Shown: in pieces, positions 17,501 through 24,952 of the stretch
Position numbering within the stretch: the first letter of the stretch is position 1
Layout: the number at the start of each line of letters is the position of its first letter
Origin: Lawsonella clevelandensis
GTDB lineage: Bacteria; Actinomycetota; Actinomycetes; Mycobacteriales; Mycobacteriaceae
Length of the DNA stretch: 64,000 bases
Assembly: GCF_003241315.1 (NCBI RefSeq)
Contig: NZ_QFOZ01000002.1
Location: 132,244-196,243, forward strand
Direction of reading: 5' to 3'
Position numbers and translations under genes: made by a program
Notes under the pieces: model-generated
The model's database searches: none
Told to the model about the DNA's origin: nothing
What the model saw: only the letters and a program-made list of their open reading frames with translations

Positions 17501-18958
17501 ATGATAACGGCTACTCTTCCCCCAGAACTCCAACGCGTTCACATGATTGGTATTGGTGGCGCGGGAATGTCCGGTGTTGCGCGTATTCTGCTTGCCCGTG
17601 GAGGAGAAGTAAGTGGGTCTGATGTCCGCGATTCTCGCGCACTCGTATCACTTAGCGCGCGGGGAGCAAAAGTGGCAGTTGGGCATGACATTAAGAATCT
17701 TGAATTGCTCTCCGAACAGCCTTCCTGCGTTATTGTCTCGTATGCAGCAATCCCGGACACTAATCCAGAATTGCGTGAAGCGCGCCGTCTCGGTATTCCT
17801 ATCCGTACTCGGTCGCAGGTTCTTGCCCAGTTGATGCAGGGATACAAGACTCTGCTAGTGGCAGGTACTCACGGCAAAACCTCTACGACATCAATGGCGG
17901 TTGTTTCCTTCCAATCTTTAGGCTGTGATCCGTCTTTTGCTGTCGGTGGTGCCCTCCACGAAACCGGAACTAACGCCCATCATGGTTCGGGGGATCTTTT
18001 TATCGCGGAGGCTGATGAATCTGATGCATCGTTGCTGCAGTATCGCGCGAGCATGGCAATTGTCACAAACGTAGAACCGGACCATCTTAATTTCTTCGGT
18101 ACCCCAGAAGCCTACTGTCAGGTCTTTGCAGATTTTCTCGATTGTATTGATCCTGCGGGCTCATTAATTGTGTGCGTGGATGATCCAGGATCGCACACAT
18201 TAGCGCTTTATGCTGTACAAAAGGGAATTCGGGTCCTTGGATATGGAACAGCAGCTGCGGCAGCACAGGCACAACGCGATGGAATTCCCATGGCGGGGGT
18301 GTTGGAGGCGTGGGAGCCTACTTTAGATGGGCTAGTGGCTCGTATTCATCTTGCAGGAGACGATAGTCCACGTGAACTAGTACTTCCCGTTCCCGGAGAG
18401 CACATGGCGTTGAATGCGCTTGCCGCCTTGATCGCTGTTCGTGACTATGGCGGAGATGTCAGTGAAGCCTTGGAGGCGCTTACCCATTTTGGGGGAGTGA
18501 ATCGACGTTTTCAGTATCACGGCCATGTAGGGGGAATTCGTGTTTATGACGATTACGCCCATCATCCTACGGAGGCACGGGCAGTACTTACTGCGGCACG
18601 TGAAGTAGCTGACGCGGACGCACAAGGCCTAGGTCATCCAGGGCGTGTCATTGTCTGTTTCCAGCCGCATTTGTTCTCCCGTACAGAGCAGTTCGCAGAA
18701 GAATTCGCGAAGGCCCTTGACCTTGCCGATTATGCTATTGTCCTGGATATTTATGGGGCGAGGGAGAAGCCTATCCCGGGTGTCACAAGCGAACTTATTA
18801 CTACTCAGCTCACCATCCCGCATAAGTATCAACCGGACTTTTCTAAAGTGCCTTACGATGTTGCTGCCATTGCGGAGCCAGGAGATATTGTCCTGACGAT
18901 GGGTGCCGGCAACGTTACTATGGAAGCCGATGCCGTCATCGCTCTCTTGAAAGGCTAG
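17501..18958 (+). CDS. murC: UDP-N-acetylmuramate--L-alanine ligase MurC
   Basis: First Mur ligase of the stem peptide (485 aa), joining L-Ala to UDP-MurNAc. Visible: N-terminal HMIGIGGAGMSGVARILL, ATP-binding AGTHGKTSTTSM (about residue 121), EADESDASLL, TNVEPDHLNFFG and the C-terminal VYDDYAHHPTE. Gene order murG-murC-ftsQ-ftsZ is standard for actinobacteria. GGAG lies about 8 bases before the ATG; ftsQ starts 4 bases after the stop. Confidence 0.96.
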   Translation: MITATLPPELQRVHMIGIGGAGMSGVARILLARGGEVSGSDVRDSRALVSLSARGAKVAVGHDIKNLELLSEQPSCVIVSYAAIPDTNPELREARRLGIPIRTRSQVLAQLMQGYKTLLVAGTHGKTSTTSMAVVSFQSLGCDPSFAVGGALHETGTNAHHGSGDLFIAEADESDASLLQYRASMAIVTNVEPDHLNFFGTPEAYCQVFADFLDCIDPAGSLIVCVDDPGSHTLALYAVQKGIRVLGYGTAAAAAQAQRDGIPMAGVLEAWEPTLDGLVARIHLAGDDSPRELVLPVPGEHMALNALAALIAVRDYGGDVSEALEALTHFGGVNRRFQYHGHVGGIRVYDDYAHHPTEARAVLTAAREVADADAQGLGHPGRVIVCFQPHLFSRTEQFAEEFAKALDLADYAIVLDIYGAREKPIPGVTSELITTQLTIPHKYQPDFSKVPYDVAAIAEPGDIVLTMGAGNVTMEADAVIALLKG

Positions 18959-18962
18959 GACT

Positions 18963-19655
18963 GTGGCTGAAGAACGCCGTGCTGTGTCTTCTTCTGTGCG
19001 GATAGGACTACAGACAGTGCTCGGTGTTGTTATTGTTGCTATTCTCGCAGCTGCTGTTGTGCTCTTTGCGACACCTCTTTTCCTTGTCACAGATACGTCA
19101 GTGGAGGGAATTCGGGTCCTTACAAAGGAGCAAGTTCTGCAGCAGGCTCAAATTCCTATGAATACGCGTATGGCTGAGTTGGATACTCATGATGTTGCTG
19201 TGCGAATTGCGGAGCTTCCGCGAGTAAAACATGTGCGTGTGGAAAAGAGCTATCCGCATCTTGTTACGGTGGAAGTGACGGAGCGTACCCCTCTTGTTTA
19301 TTGCGAGTTTGAGGGGAAGATGTACGAGTTGGACGCGAGTGGAGTAGCGATGCATGTGCGGCGCCCTACGCGTCGCATTCCTGAGATTGTGGTGCCTCAG
19401 CCGCTTCACAATACGTTGCAGCGGGAGGCTGCGTTAACAACTGCCCAGCATTTGCCCAAGGACATTCTTACACGAGTGCGGACAATTACTGTAGATTCTG
19501 CAGCAATGGTCGTTTTGCGGATGCGTAGTGGGAGAACTGTGGAGCTAGGGTCTCCCACGCGGTTAGATGAAAAAGTGGAATCGATGCGTATTGTGCTTAC
19601 GCAGCCGGGCGCTACCTGGAATGTTTCTAACCCAGAACTTCCCACTAGGCGCTAG
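18963..19655 (+). CDS. ftsQ: cell-division protein FtsQ
   Basis: Bitopic divisome protein (230 aa), a scaffold that bridges FtsL/FtsB and the septal synthases. A very short cytoplasmic head is followed by one transmembrane helix (about residues 15-37), a POTRA domain (about 40-110: TDTSVEGIRVLTKEQVLQQ...PRVKHVRVEKSYPHLVTVEV) and the FtsQ beta domain (RTPLVYCEFEGKMYELDASG). At 230 residues it is at the short end of the family. GTG start with AGGA just upstream. A spacer of about 140 bases then precedes ftsZ. Confidence 0.92.
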   Translation: MAEERRAVSSSVRIGLQTVLGVVIVAILAAAVVLFATPLFLVTDTSVEGIRVLTKEQVLQQAQIPMNTRMAELDTHDVAVRIAELPRVKHVRVEKSYPHLVTVEVTERTPLVYCEFEGKMYELDASGVAMHVRRPTRRIPEIVVPQPLHNTLQREAALTTAQHLPKDILTRVRTITVDSAAMVVLRMRSGRTVELGSPTRLDEKVESMRIVLTQPGATWNVSNPELPTRR

Positions 19656-19794
19656 TAAAAGATAGAGTCCCTCATTAATTTTGGTTCTTCCGGTGTGTCT
19701 ATTTTGGGCACTCTGTGACGGTCTTTATTCTTTATCCGCACTGAAGGACTCTCTAAACCTTCAACCTCAGCTTTAGACGGGAGAGGCTATTCCA
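19656..19794 (+). promoter_or_regulatory. ftsQ-ftsZ spacer, probable ftsZ promoter region
   Basis: The longest gap inside the mur/fts run (139 bases), where actinobacteria commonly carry extra ftsZ promoters. GGGAGAGG lies 8 bases before the ftsZ ATG. I could not assign unambiguous -35/-10 boxes and saw no strong hairpin. Confidence 0.4.
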
Positions 19795-20892
19795 ATGACT
19801 ACGCCACAACATAATCTGGCTGTAATCAAAGTAGTCGGTATTGGTGGCGGCGGTACCAACGCTATCAAACGAATGATCGGCGAGGGCATGACCGGCGTCG
19901 ATTTCATTGCACTTAATACTGATGAACAAGATCTGCTGGACTGCGATGCCCCCACCAAACTTGATATTGGCCAGTCCACAACACGCGGCTTGGGTGCGGG
20001 AGCTGATCCCGCAGTAGGTGAGCGTGCTGCCCGGGACAATTCGCAGGATATTGAGGATGTTCTTACGGGCGCCGATATGGTTTTTGTTACTGCTGGTGAA
20101 GGCGGCGGAACCGGAACTGGTGGAGCTCCTATTGTTGCGGGGATCGCCCGTGGTTTAGGTGCGCTTACGGTTGCTGTTGTTACCAAGCCTTTCTCCTTTG
20201 AGGGCAAACGTCGTGCCGACAATGCGGAGCATGGTATTGAGAAGCTACGGGATGCGTGTGACACTCTCATCACTATTCCCAACGATCGGCTTCTACAACA
20301 GGAAGATAAGACTATCTCCATTAATGAGGCCTTCTCTAAAGCCGATGAGGTTCTTTTCAATGGCGTACAAGGCATTACCGACCTCATCTCCACTCCGGGA
20401 CTCATTAACGTTGACTTTGCCGATGTGAAGTCAGTATTGGCTGACTCTGGTGCTGCACTAATGGGTATTGGGCGAGCTTCTGGTAACGATCGTGCTAGTA
20501 AAGCTACGGATGCCGCCATTAACTCTCCTCTGCTGGAATACAGCATGGAAGGCGCCAAAGGTGTACTGCTCTCCATTGCTGGTGGATCAGATCTTGGCCT
20601 TTTTGAAGCTAATGAGGCCGCCAGTATTGTTCGTGAGAAGGCTCATCCAGATGCCAACATTATTTTTGGTACGGTGATTGATGATTCACTTGGTGACGAA
20701 GTTCGCGTCACCGTGGTGGCAGCAGGTTTTGAAGGTGGAGAACCGCCGGCACGCGTCTTTGAGAATGAGACTGACGCATCTGAAGAGGATATCGAGGAAG
20801 TCGCAGAGAAAAGCTCTGCTATGAGTATTCGTCAGCGCACTACTCGAGTTTCTGATGAGGATGACATCGATATTCCTCCATTTATGCGTTAA
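19795..20892 (+). CDS. ftsZ: cell-division GTPase FtsZ
   Basis: Tubulin-like GTPase forming the Z ring (365 aa). Visible: N-terminal KVVGIGGGGTNAIKRMI, the tubulin signature GGGTGTGGAP (about residue 102), NDRLL, the T7 region INVDFADVKSVL, and the C-terminal peptide DDIDIPPFMR that binds SepF and other membrane tethers. The linker between the globular domain (ending near residue 318) and the C-terminal peptide is only about 35 residues and acidic; many relatives in this order have much longer linkers. Confidence 0.97.
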   Translation: MTTPQHNLAVIKVVGIGGGGTNAIKRMIGEGMTGVDFIALNTDEQDLLDCDAPTKLDIGQSTTRGLGAGADPAVGERAARDNSQDIEDVLTGADMVFVTAGEGGGTGTGGAPIVAGIARGLGALTVAVVTKPFSFEGKRRADNAEHGIEKLRDACDTLITIPNDRLLQQEDKTISINEAFSKADEVLFNGVQGITDLISTPGLINVDFADVKSVLADSGAALMGIGRASGNDRASKATDAAINSPLLEYSMEGAKGVLLSIAGGSDLGLFEANEAASIVREKAHPDANIIFGTVIDDSLGDEVRVTVVAAGFEGGEPPARVFENETDASEEDIEEVAEKSSAMSIRQRTTRVSDEDDIDIPPFMR

Positions 20893-20921
20893 CGTACAGG
20901 TTTTTGTACGGAGTGACTGGT

Positions 20922-21707
20922 ATGACGACGAAAGCTGTGCACTCGCAGACTACTGATAATTCCGCTGCAGTGGTGGGATCACGTTCTCTGCGGGTGAGGC
21001 GCGTCATTACTACTCGTGCGGGAGGATTCTCGACGGGCCGTTACCATGGGTTAAATCTTTCCTTGGACGTGGGCGATAATCCCGTCACTGTTGCCCACAA
21101 TAGGGAGAGGCTTGCCGAAAAACTCCACCTTCCTCTGGAACGCTTTGTTTATATGGAGCAATTACAGAGCCCTCATGTCAGTGTTATCGAGGCAACTGCA
21201 GATACTCGTTTTACTGCCCCTATTCCAGCTACAGATGCAGTAGTCACTACTGCTCCAGAGTTAGCTCTTGTAGTACTTACTGCTGATGCCGTTCCAGTTC
21301 TATTAGGTGATGATGAAGCTGGCGTTATAGCAGCGTTGCATGGTTCCCTTTTCGGTATTCGTGCTGGACTTATTGCCAATACAGTGGATGCCATGCAACA
21401 GCTGGATGCCGATCCGCATCGCATGCATGCTCTTCTTGGCCCCTCTGCAACTGGTAGAAACATGCGAGTATCGGAAGCTGTAGCAGCGGATATGGAAAAC
21501 AGAGTTCCGCATACACGATCGAAAACGCCACAAGGGCAGCCTTCTGTGGATTTACGTCGTGGTATTGCTTATCAGCTGGTACAAGCAGGTCTGGCCGGTG
21601 TCACTATAGATCCTCGCTGTACCATTGAAGATCCCGCATTCTTCAGTACATATAGAGAAGGAAAAACTGGCTGTCAAGCAGGCGTGATCTGGAGGAGTAA
21701 TGACTGA
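20922..21707 (+). CDS. pgeF: PgeF/YfiH (DUF152, laccase-domain) family protein, altered metal site
   Basis: Member of the YfiH/PgeF family (261 aa from the ATG at 20922, chosen because GGAG lies 8 bases upstream; a TTG at 20904 is less likely). Family enzymes act on peptidoglycan-precursor editing or purine nucleosides and use a His-Cys-His metal site. Fold signatures are present: RRVITTRAGGFSTG, HNRERLAEKL, SVDLRRGIAYQL and DPRCTIEDPAFFSTY. However, the usual QxH motif reads EQLQSPH and the usual TADC motif reads TADAVPV; only the third His (ALHGS) remains. Activity is therefore doubtful. Overlaps yggS by 8 bases. Confidence 0.82.
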   Translation: MTTKAVHSQTTDNSAAVVGSRSLRVRRVITTRAGGFSTGRYHGLNLSLDVGDNPVTVAHNRERLAEKLHLPLERFVYMEQLQSPHVSVIEATADTRFTAPIPATDAVVTTAPELALVVLTADAVPVLLGDDEAGVIAALHGSLFGIRAGLIANTVDAMQQLDADPHRMHALLGPSATGRNMRVSEAVAADMENRVPHTRSKTPQGQPSVDLRRGIAYQLVQAGLAGVTIDPRCTIEDPAFFSTYREGKTGCQAGVIWRSND

Positions 21708-22596
21708 AAATAGTATTGCAAGTCGTTATCAGGAAACATGTGATCGTATTGCTGCTGCATGCAAGAAAGCTGGCCGTTCCTGCGATGATGTCACACTCAT
21801 GGTGGTCACTAAATTTCATCCCCTCAGTGATGTTCTTGAATTAGTGCGTCTTGGAGTACGTAACTTTGGGGAGAATCGTGAGCAAGAAGCCCGACAGAAA
21901 ATACATGATCTTCACCACCGTGATGCTGAAGAGAACATATTAAGTGGTATTCCTGCGGAATGGTCTATGATTGGCCAACTGCAACGCAATAAGTGTAATT
22001 CTGTGGCGCGGTGGGCAAGTAGCGTTCATTCAGTTGATTCAGCGCGTCTTGTCACTGGGTTGTCTCGAGGGATGCAGCGAGCTCTCGATGAAGGCGAACG
22101 GGTGGAGGAAACACTAGGTGTTTTTCTTCAGGTCAGTTTGGATGGAGATACTGCCCGTGGAGGTGCTAAGGAGGAAGAGATTTTCTCTTTGGCAGACTAT
22201 GTAGATGATGCAGATCATTTACTTTTGCGCGGTCTTATGGCTGTTCCACCGCTTCACTCAGACGCAGATTGGGCTTTTTCCCAGTTGTATAACCTAAGCC
22301 AGAAGCTTCAAGTAGATCATCCTCATGCAGCAGAAATTTCGGCAGGGATGAGTGGCGATATGGAAAAAGCTATTGCGCATGGTTCCACGTGTGTGCGTAT
22401 TGGGACTGCTATTCTAGGTCCGCGACCAACGCATTCGGTATGGCTTCGCCAACGGAGCAACCTGATTATGCCGAGGACTATGTTGAGTCTGAGGACTTTA
22501 GCGACAAATATAATGACAGCTATGGTTATGGTGATTCTTACCAGGATGACTATGACGCTTCTGCCCACCCCGGTAGTACGCCACTACCTCCACTAG
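21700..22596 (+). CDS. yggS: YggS/PLPHP pyridoxal-phosphate homeostasis protein with out-of-family C-terminus
   Basis: PLP-binding TIM-barrel protein involved in vitamin B6 and amino-acid homeostasis. The barrel is normal: MVVTKFHPLSDVLELV (PLP Lys near residue 38), NFGENREQEA, WSMIGQLQRNKC, SAGMSGDMEKAIAHGST and VRIGTAILGPRP. Family members end about here (near base 22428), but this frame has no stop and continues 56 more residues (THSVWLRQRSN...) without family resemblance, overlapping sepF in another frame. The tail is probably not selected as protein. Either a deletion removed the yggS stop and the spacer, or there is a sequence error. Confidence 0.85.
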   Translation: MTENSIASRYQETCDRIAAACKKAGRSCDDVTLMVVTKFHPLSDVLELVRLGVRNFGENREQEARQKIHDLHHRDAEENILSGIPAEWSMIGQLQRNKCNSVARWASSVHSVDSARLVTGLSRGMQRALDEGERVEETLGVFLQVSLDGDTARGGAKEEEIFSLADYVDDADHLLLRGLMAVPPLHSDADWAFSQLYNLSQKLQVDHPHAAEISAGMSGDMEKAIAHGSTCVRIGTAILGPRPTHSVWLRQRSNLIMPRTMLSLRTLATNIMTAMVMVILTRMTMTLLPTPVVRHYLH

Positions 22597-22925
22597 ATCG
22601 TGGTCGTTACGGGGATCGACGTTCTGGGGAAGATCGCTACACATCTCCTCGACGGTCTACCCAGATTACGACGGTAAGTCCTAAAAATTATGCGGAAGCT
22701 GAACTTATTGGTCAGCGCTTCCGTGAGGGAAACCCCGTCGTCATGGACCTTTCGAAACTGGATAGTGACCTCGGACAGCGTCTTGTAGATTTCGCTTCGG
22801 GTCTCGTTTTTGCCTTAAACGGTACTGTAGAGCGTATCGCGAAGAAAGTTTTTCTTCTTTCTCCAGCTGAGACAACTGTTGATGCTAGTGAGCGGCGTCG
22901 CCTAGAGCACAATTATGGTGTGTAA
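22440..22925 (+). CDS. sepF: cell-division protein SepF, N-terminus abnormal
   Basis: SepF tethers FtsZ to the membrane and polymerises. From the ATG at 22440 (161 aa): an acidic linker (MASPTEQPDYAEDYVESED, Tyr/Asp-rich), a basic patch, and the FtsZ-binding SepF domain (SPKNYAEAELIGQRFREGNP, VMDLSKLDSDLGQRLVDFAS, GLVFALNGTVERIAKKVFLL). The usual amphipathic membrane helix ending in a YFGM-like segment is missing; only FGM survives, read inside the yggS overlap. A GTG at 22389 opens the same frame but encodes no such helix, and the frame is closed above 22293. No convincing Shine-Dalgarno site precedes either start. Confidence 0.85.
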   Translation: MASPTEQPDYAEDYVESEDFSDKYNDSYGYGDSYQDDYDASAHPGSTPLPPLDRGRYGDRRSGEDRYTSPRRSTQITTVSPKNYAEAELIGQRFREGNPVVMDLSKLDSDLGQRLVDFASGLVFALNGTVERIAKKVFLLSPAETTVDASERRRLEHNYGV

Positions 22926-23036
22926 GGTTAAGTACCGTACAGGGAGCTTTTTCAGTAGTTTAGTAGTATTTCACCAGTAGCACAGTGGTGTTTTCATCCA
23001 TAGGGTGAGAGTAAAAAATCTTGGTAGGGTAGGCCT

Positions 23037-23357
23037 GTGACAATTTTCGCAACCGTGTTGTATTACCTGTTACGCATTCTGTGGTTGCTTCTTATCGTGT
23101 GTATAACGGTGGAGATGATCCATTCTTTCGGTCGTTCGTGGTCTCCTGGATCTCGATTAGCAGCAGTGTTAGAGATTGTTTTCCGTGCTACTGATTGGTG
23201 TCTTCTGCCGCTGAGAAAAGTGATGCACCCGGTAAGAATGGGGGGAGTGGGAATTGATTTTTCCCCCATTATCGTGTTCTTCATCGTTAGTATCTTGGTG
23301 TCTATTACCTTTACCCTAGGGGCAACACCAGTTACTTTGGGAAGCCTTGTGCCCTAA
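23037..23357 (+). CDS. yggT: YggT-family membrane protein
   Basis: A 106-residue integral membrane protein with two hydrophobic regions (about residues 1-25 and 75-100) separated by a basic loop with PGSRLAAVLEIVFRATDWCLLPLR. YggT proteins sit between sepF and divIVA across Gram-positive bacteria; function unknown, with links to division or ion homeostasis. GTG start preceded by AGGGTAGG. The 180-base spacer before wag31 contains a 7-bp inverted repeat (23419-23425 with 23435-23441). Confidence 0.85.
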   Translation: MTIFATVLYYLLRILWLLLIVCITVEMIHSFGRSWSPGSRLAAVLEIVFRATDWCLLPLRKVMHPVRMGGVGIDFSPIIVFFIVSILVSITFTLGATPVTLGSLVP

Positions 23358-23537
23358 TAAAACTAGGTTTTGATACTTTTAAAATAAGGATATTTCCTAC
23401 GAGGAATAGGAGTTAAAAGGAAAAGTCCGCTAGGCTTTTCCATGAACTGCGGTTTTTCGTAGAGAATACGGCCGCTATGGCAGTATTATGTATGTAAACT
23501 CATGTGACTCGTGAGAGACAAGAGAGGGAGAGTTCCC

Positions 23538-24245
23538 ATGCCTACGCTGACTCCAGCAGATGTTCACAATGTAGCCTTTAGCCGTCCGCCGATTGGTAAG
23601 CGTGGTTACAACGAGGAAGAAGTTGATCAGTTCCTCGACCTTATTGAGGACGAGTTAAGCCGTCTGATTGAGGAAAATTCAAATCTGCAGCAGCGCATCG
23701 ATGAGCTCACTACCGAATTGAGTGAGGCTCAGGATTCTGTAGAGGTTGCGCAGAAGGAAGCAGATTCTGCGCGTAGCGAAGCCCAGAATGCACGTGAGGC
23801 AGCTGCAGCTGAGCCTGTCGTTGTCCAGCAGGCTGCACCAGCACCGGTTGCTAACGAGTCGGAAACTAATCTCAAGGCTGCTCATATTTTGGGTATGGCT
23901 CAGGATATGGCTGATCGTCTCACTAGCGATGCACGTCGTGAAGCTGACGAAATGGTGTCCTCTGCTCGTTCTGAAGCTGATCGTATGGTAACCGAGGCCA
24001 ATGACACTGCAGATCGTCGTATGCATGAAACCGAGTCAGCTATTGCAGAGATGGAAGCAGAAGCTGAGCGTAAGCACACCGAGATGATGGCTACTATCAA
24101 TCAGCAGCGTTCTGTTCTGGAAGGCCGTATTGATCAGTTGCGTACTTTCGAGCGTCAGTACCGTACCCGCTTGCAGGATCTACTCGAAGGACAGCTAGCC
24201 GACCTACGCGGTTCTAATATTGGAGATAGCTTCTCCAGCAAGTAG
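23538..24245 (+). CDS. wag31: DivIVA-family polar growth protein Wag31
   Basis: Coiled-coil polarity determinant (235 aa) that recruits cell-wall synthesis to the poles in this order. The start at 23538 gives the canonical N-terminus MPTLTPADVHNVAFSRPPIG, with GGGAGAG 5 bases upstream; an ATG 27 bases earlier is rejected. Visible: the DivIVA membrane-binding domain (residues 1-60, KRGYNEEEVDQFLDLIEDEL), a first coiled coil (LQQRIDELTTELSEAQDSVE), an Ala/Glu-rich linker with PVVVQQAAPAPVAN, and a long C-terminal coiled coil (about 115-225). Confidence 0.95.
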   Translation: MPTLTPADVHNVAFSRPPIGKRGYNEEEVDQFLDLIEDELSRLIEENSNLQQRIDELTTELSEAQDSVEVAQKEADSARSEAQNAREAAAAEPVVVQQAAPAPVANESETNLKAAHILGMAQDMADRLTSDARREADEMVSSARSEADRMVTEANDTADRRMHETESAIAEMEAEAERKHTEMMATINQQRSVLEGRIDQLRTFERQYRTRLQDLLEGQLADLRGSNIGDSFSSK

Positions 24246-24379
24246 TTTAGTCTTCCCCTCTGAAGAAACTTTGAAGAAAGCGTGAGTCACAGCTTAACAG
24301 CAGCAGTGACGTCTACAATCTGGCTCTTGTATGCACTGTTATTGGACTTGCTCTGCTCATAGCTGCTCTTGCCACAGGC

Positions 24380-24613
24380 ATGCTGTCTCTTGCATGGGTG
24401 TGTATCGGTGTCTGTGTTCTGGGATTCATCTTTCTCATCATTGATATTGCGAAAAATCATCAGAAAAAAGACAACAAAAAAGAACTCTCTGATGCTGATG
24501 CACCTGCCGACAGTATCGATGGCACCGATAACTCTAGTAACTCTAGTGGGTTTAGTACCTCCGGTGATGCAGAAGCCACTGCAGGCACTGTAGGAAACAG
24601 TACAAACTCTTAA
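24380..24613 (+). CDS. small membrane protein after wag31 (true start unclear)
   Basis: From the ATG at 24380 this is a 77-residue protein with one transmembrane helix (LAWVCIGVCVLGFIFLIIDI) and a Ser/Asp/Ala-rich hydrophilic tail. The same frame is open back to 24275, and its upstream part encodes a second hydrophobic helix (YNLALVCTVIGLALLIAAL), so the gene probably begins further up as a two-helix protein, like Rv2144c at this locus. No ATG, GTG or TTG exists in that extension. A GTG at 24282 with AAGAAAG upstream is in another frame, so a single-base shift (genuine or in the assembly) or an atypical start is likely. Confidence 0.55.
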   Translation: MLSLAWVCIGVCVLGFIFLIIDIAKNHQKKDNKKELSDADAPADSIDGTDNSSNSSGFSTSGDAEATAGTVGNSTNS

Positions 24614-24719
24614 AACTACGTCACATCACGCTATATCTTTGTTACAGTTTTATTACCGCGGTTTATTATTGTGACAATTGTTGCTGTAACAAGAACAATC
24701 GTTACAATAAAAATCTGGC

Positions 24720-24942
24720 ATTGATCCGTTATCAGCGGGGAGCCTTCGGAAGAACAGTTATTGATATAAAAGCTGCATGAAGAACTACTTCTGCACTATT
24801 TGGTAACTCAGTAGAACCGGACGGGAGAGCCCGATATAGCTCTAATGAAGCGGATTGCGGATTCTGCAATCAAGCGGGGTGGTACCGCGAAGCACATGCC
24901 TCGTCCCCGTGACCAACACATATTGATGTTAGGCACGAGGAG
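24720..24942 (+). promoter_or_regulatory. translational T-box riboswitch of ileS
   Basis: The 339-base leader before ileS holds the T-box core GCGGGGTGGTACCGCG (24874-24889), whose GCGG and CCGC ends pair. Upstream are helices GATTGC/GCAATC (about 24853-24871), CGGG/CCCG (from about 24821) and CTACT/AGTAG, plus the segment GCGGGGAGCCTTCGGAAGAAC seen in actinobacterial T-boxes. CCTCGT (24899-24904) can pair with ACGAGG (24935-24940), which contains the ileS Shine-Dalgarno site. So uncharged tRNA-Ile would free the ribosome site rather than prevent termination, the known mode for actinobacterial ileS. ATC at 24731-24733 is a possible specifier, not certain. Confidence 0.85.
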
Positions 24943-24952
24943 TTTCGCCCAT

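Noticed and set aside
19773..20576. 267-codon minus-strand frame opposite ftsZ.
   Set aside because: Ser/Pro/Ala-rich mirror of ftsZ codons with no domain; ftsZ is certain.
24845..24952. N-terminal extension of IleS from the ATG at 24845.
   Set aside because: These codons cover the T-box core and sequester stem; the ATG at 24953 has the Shine-Dalgarno site and normal IleS sequence follows it.
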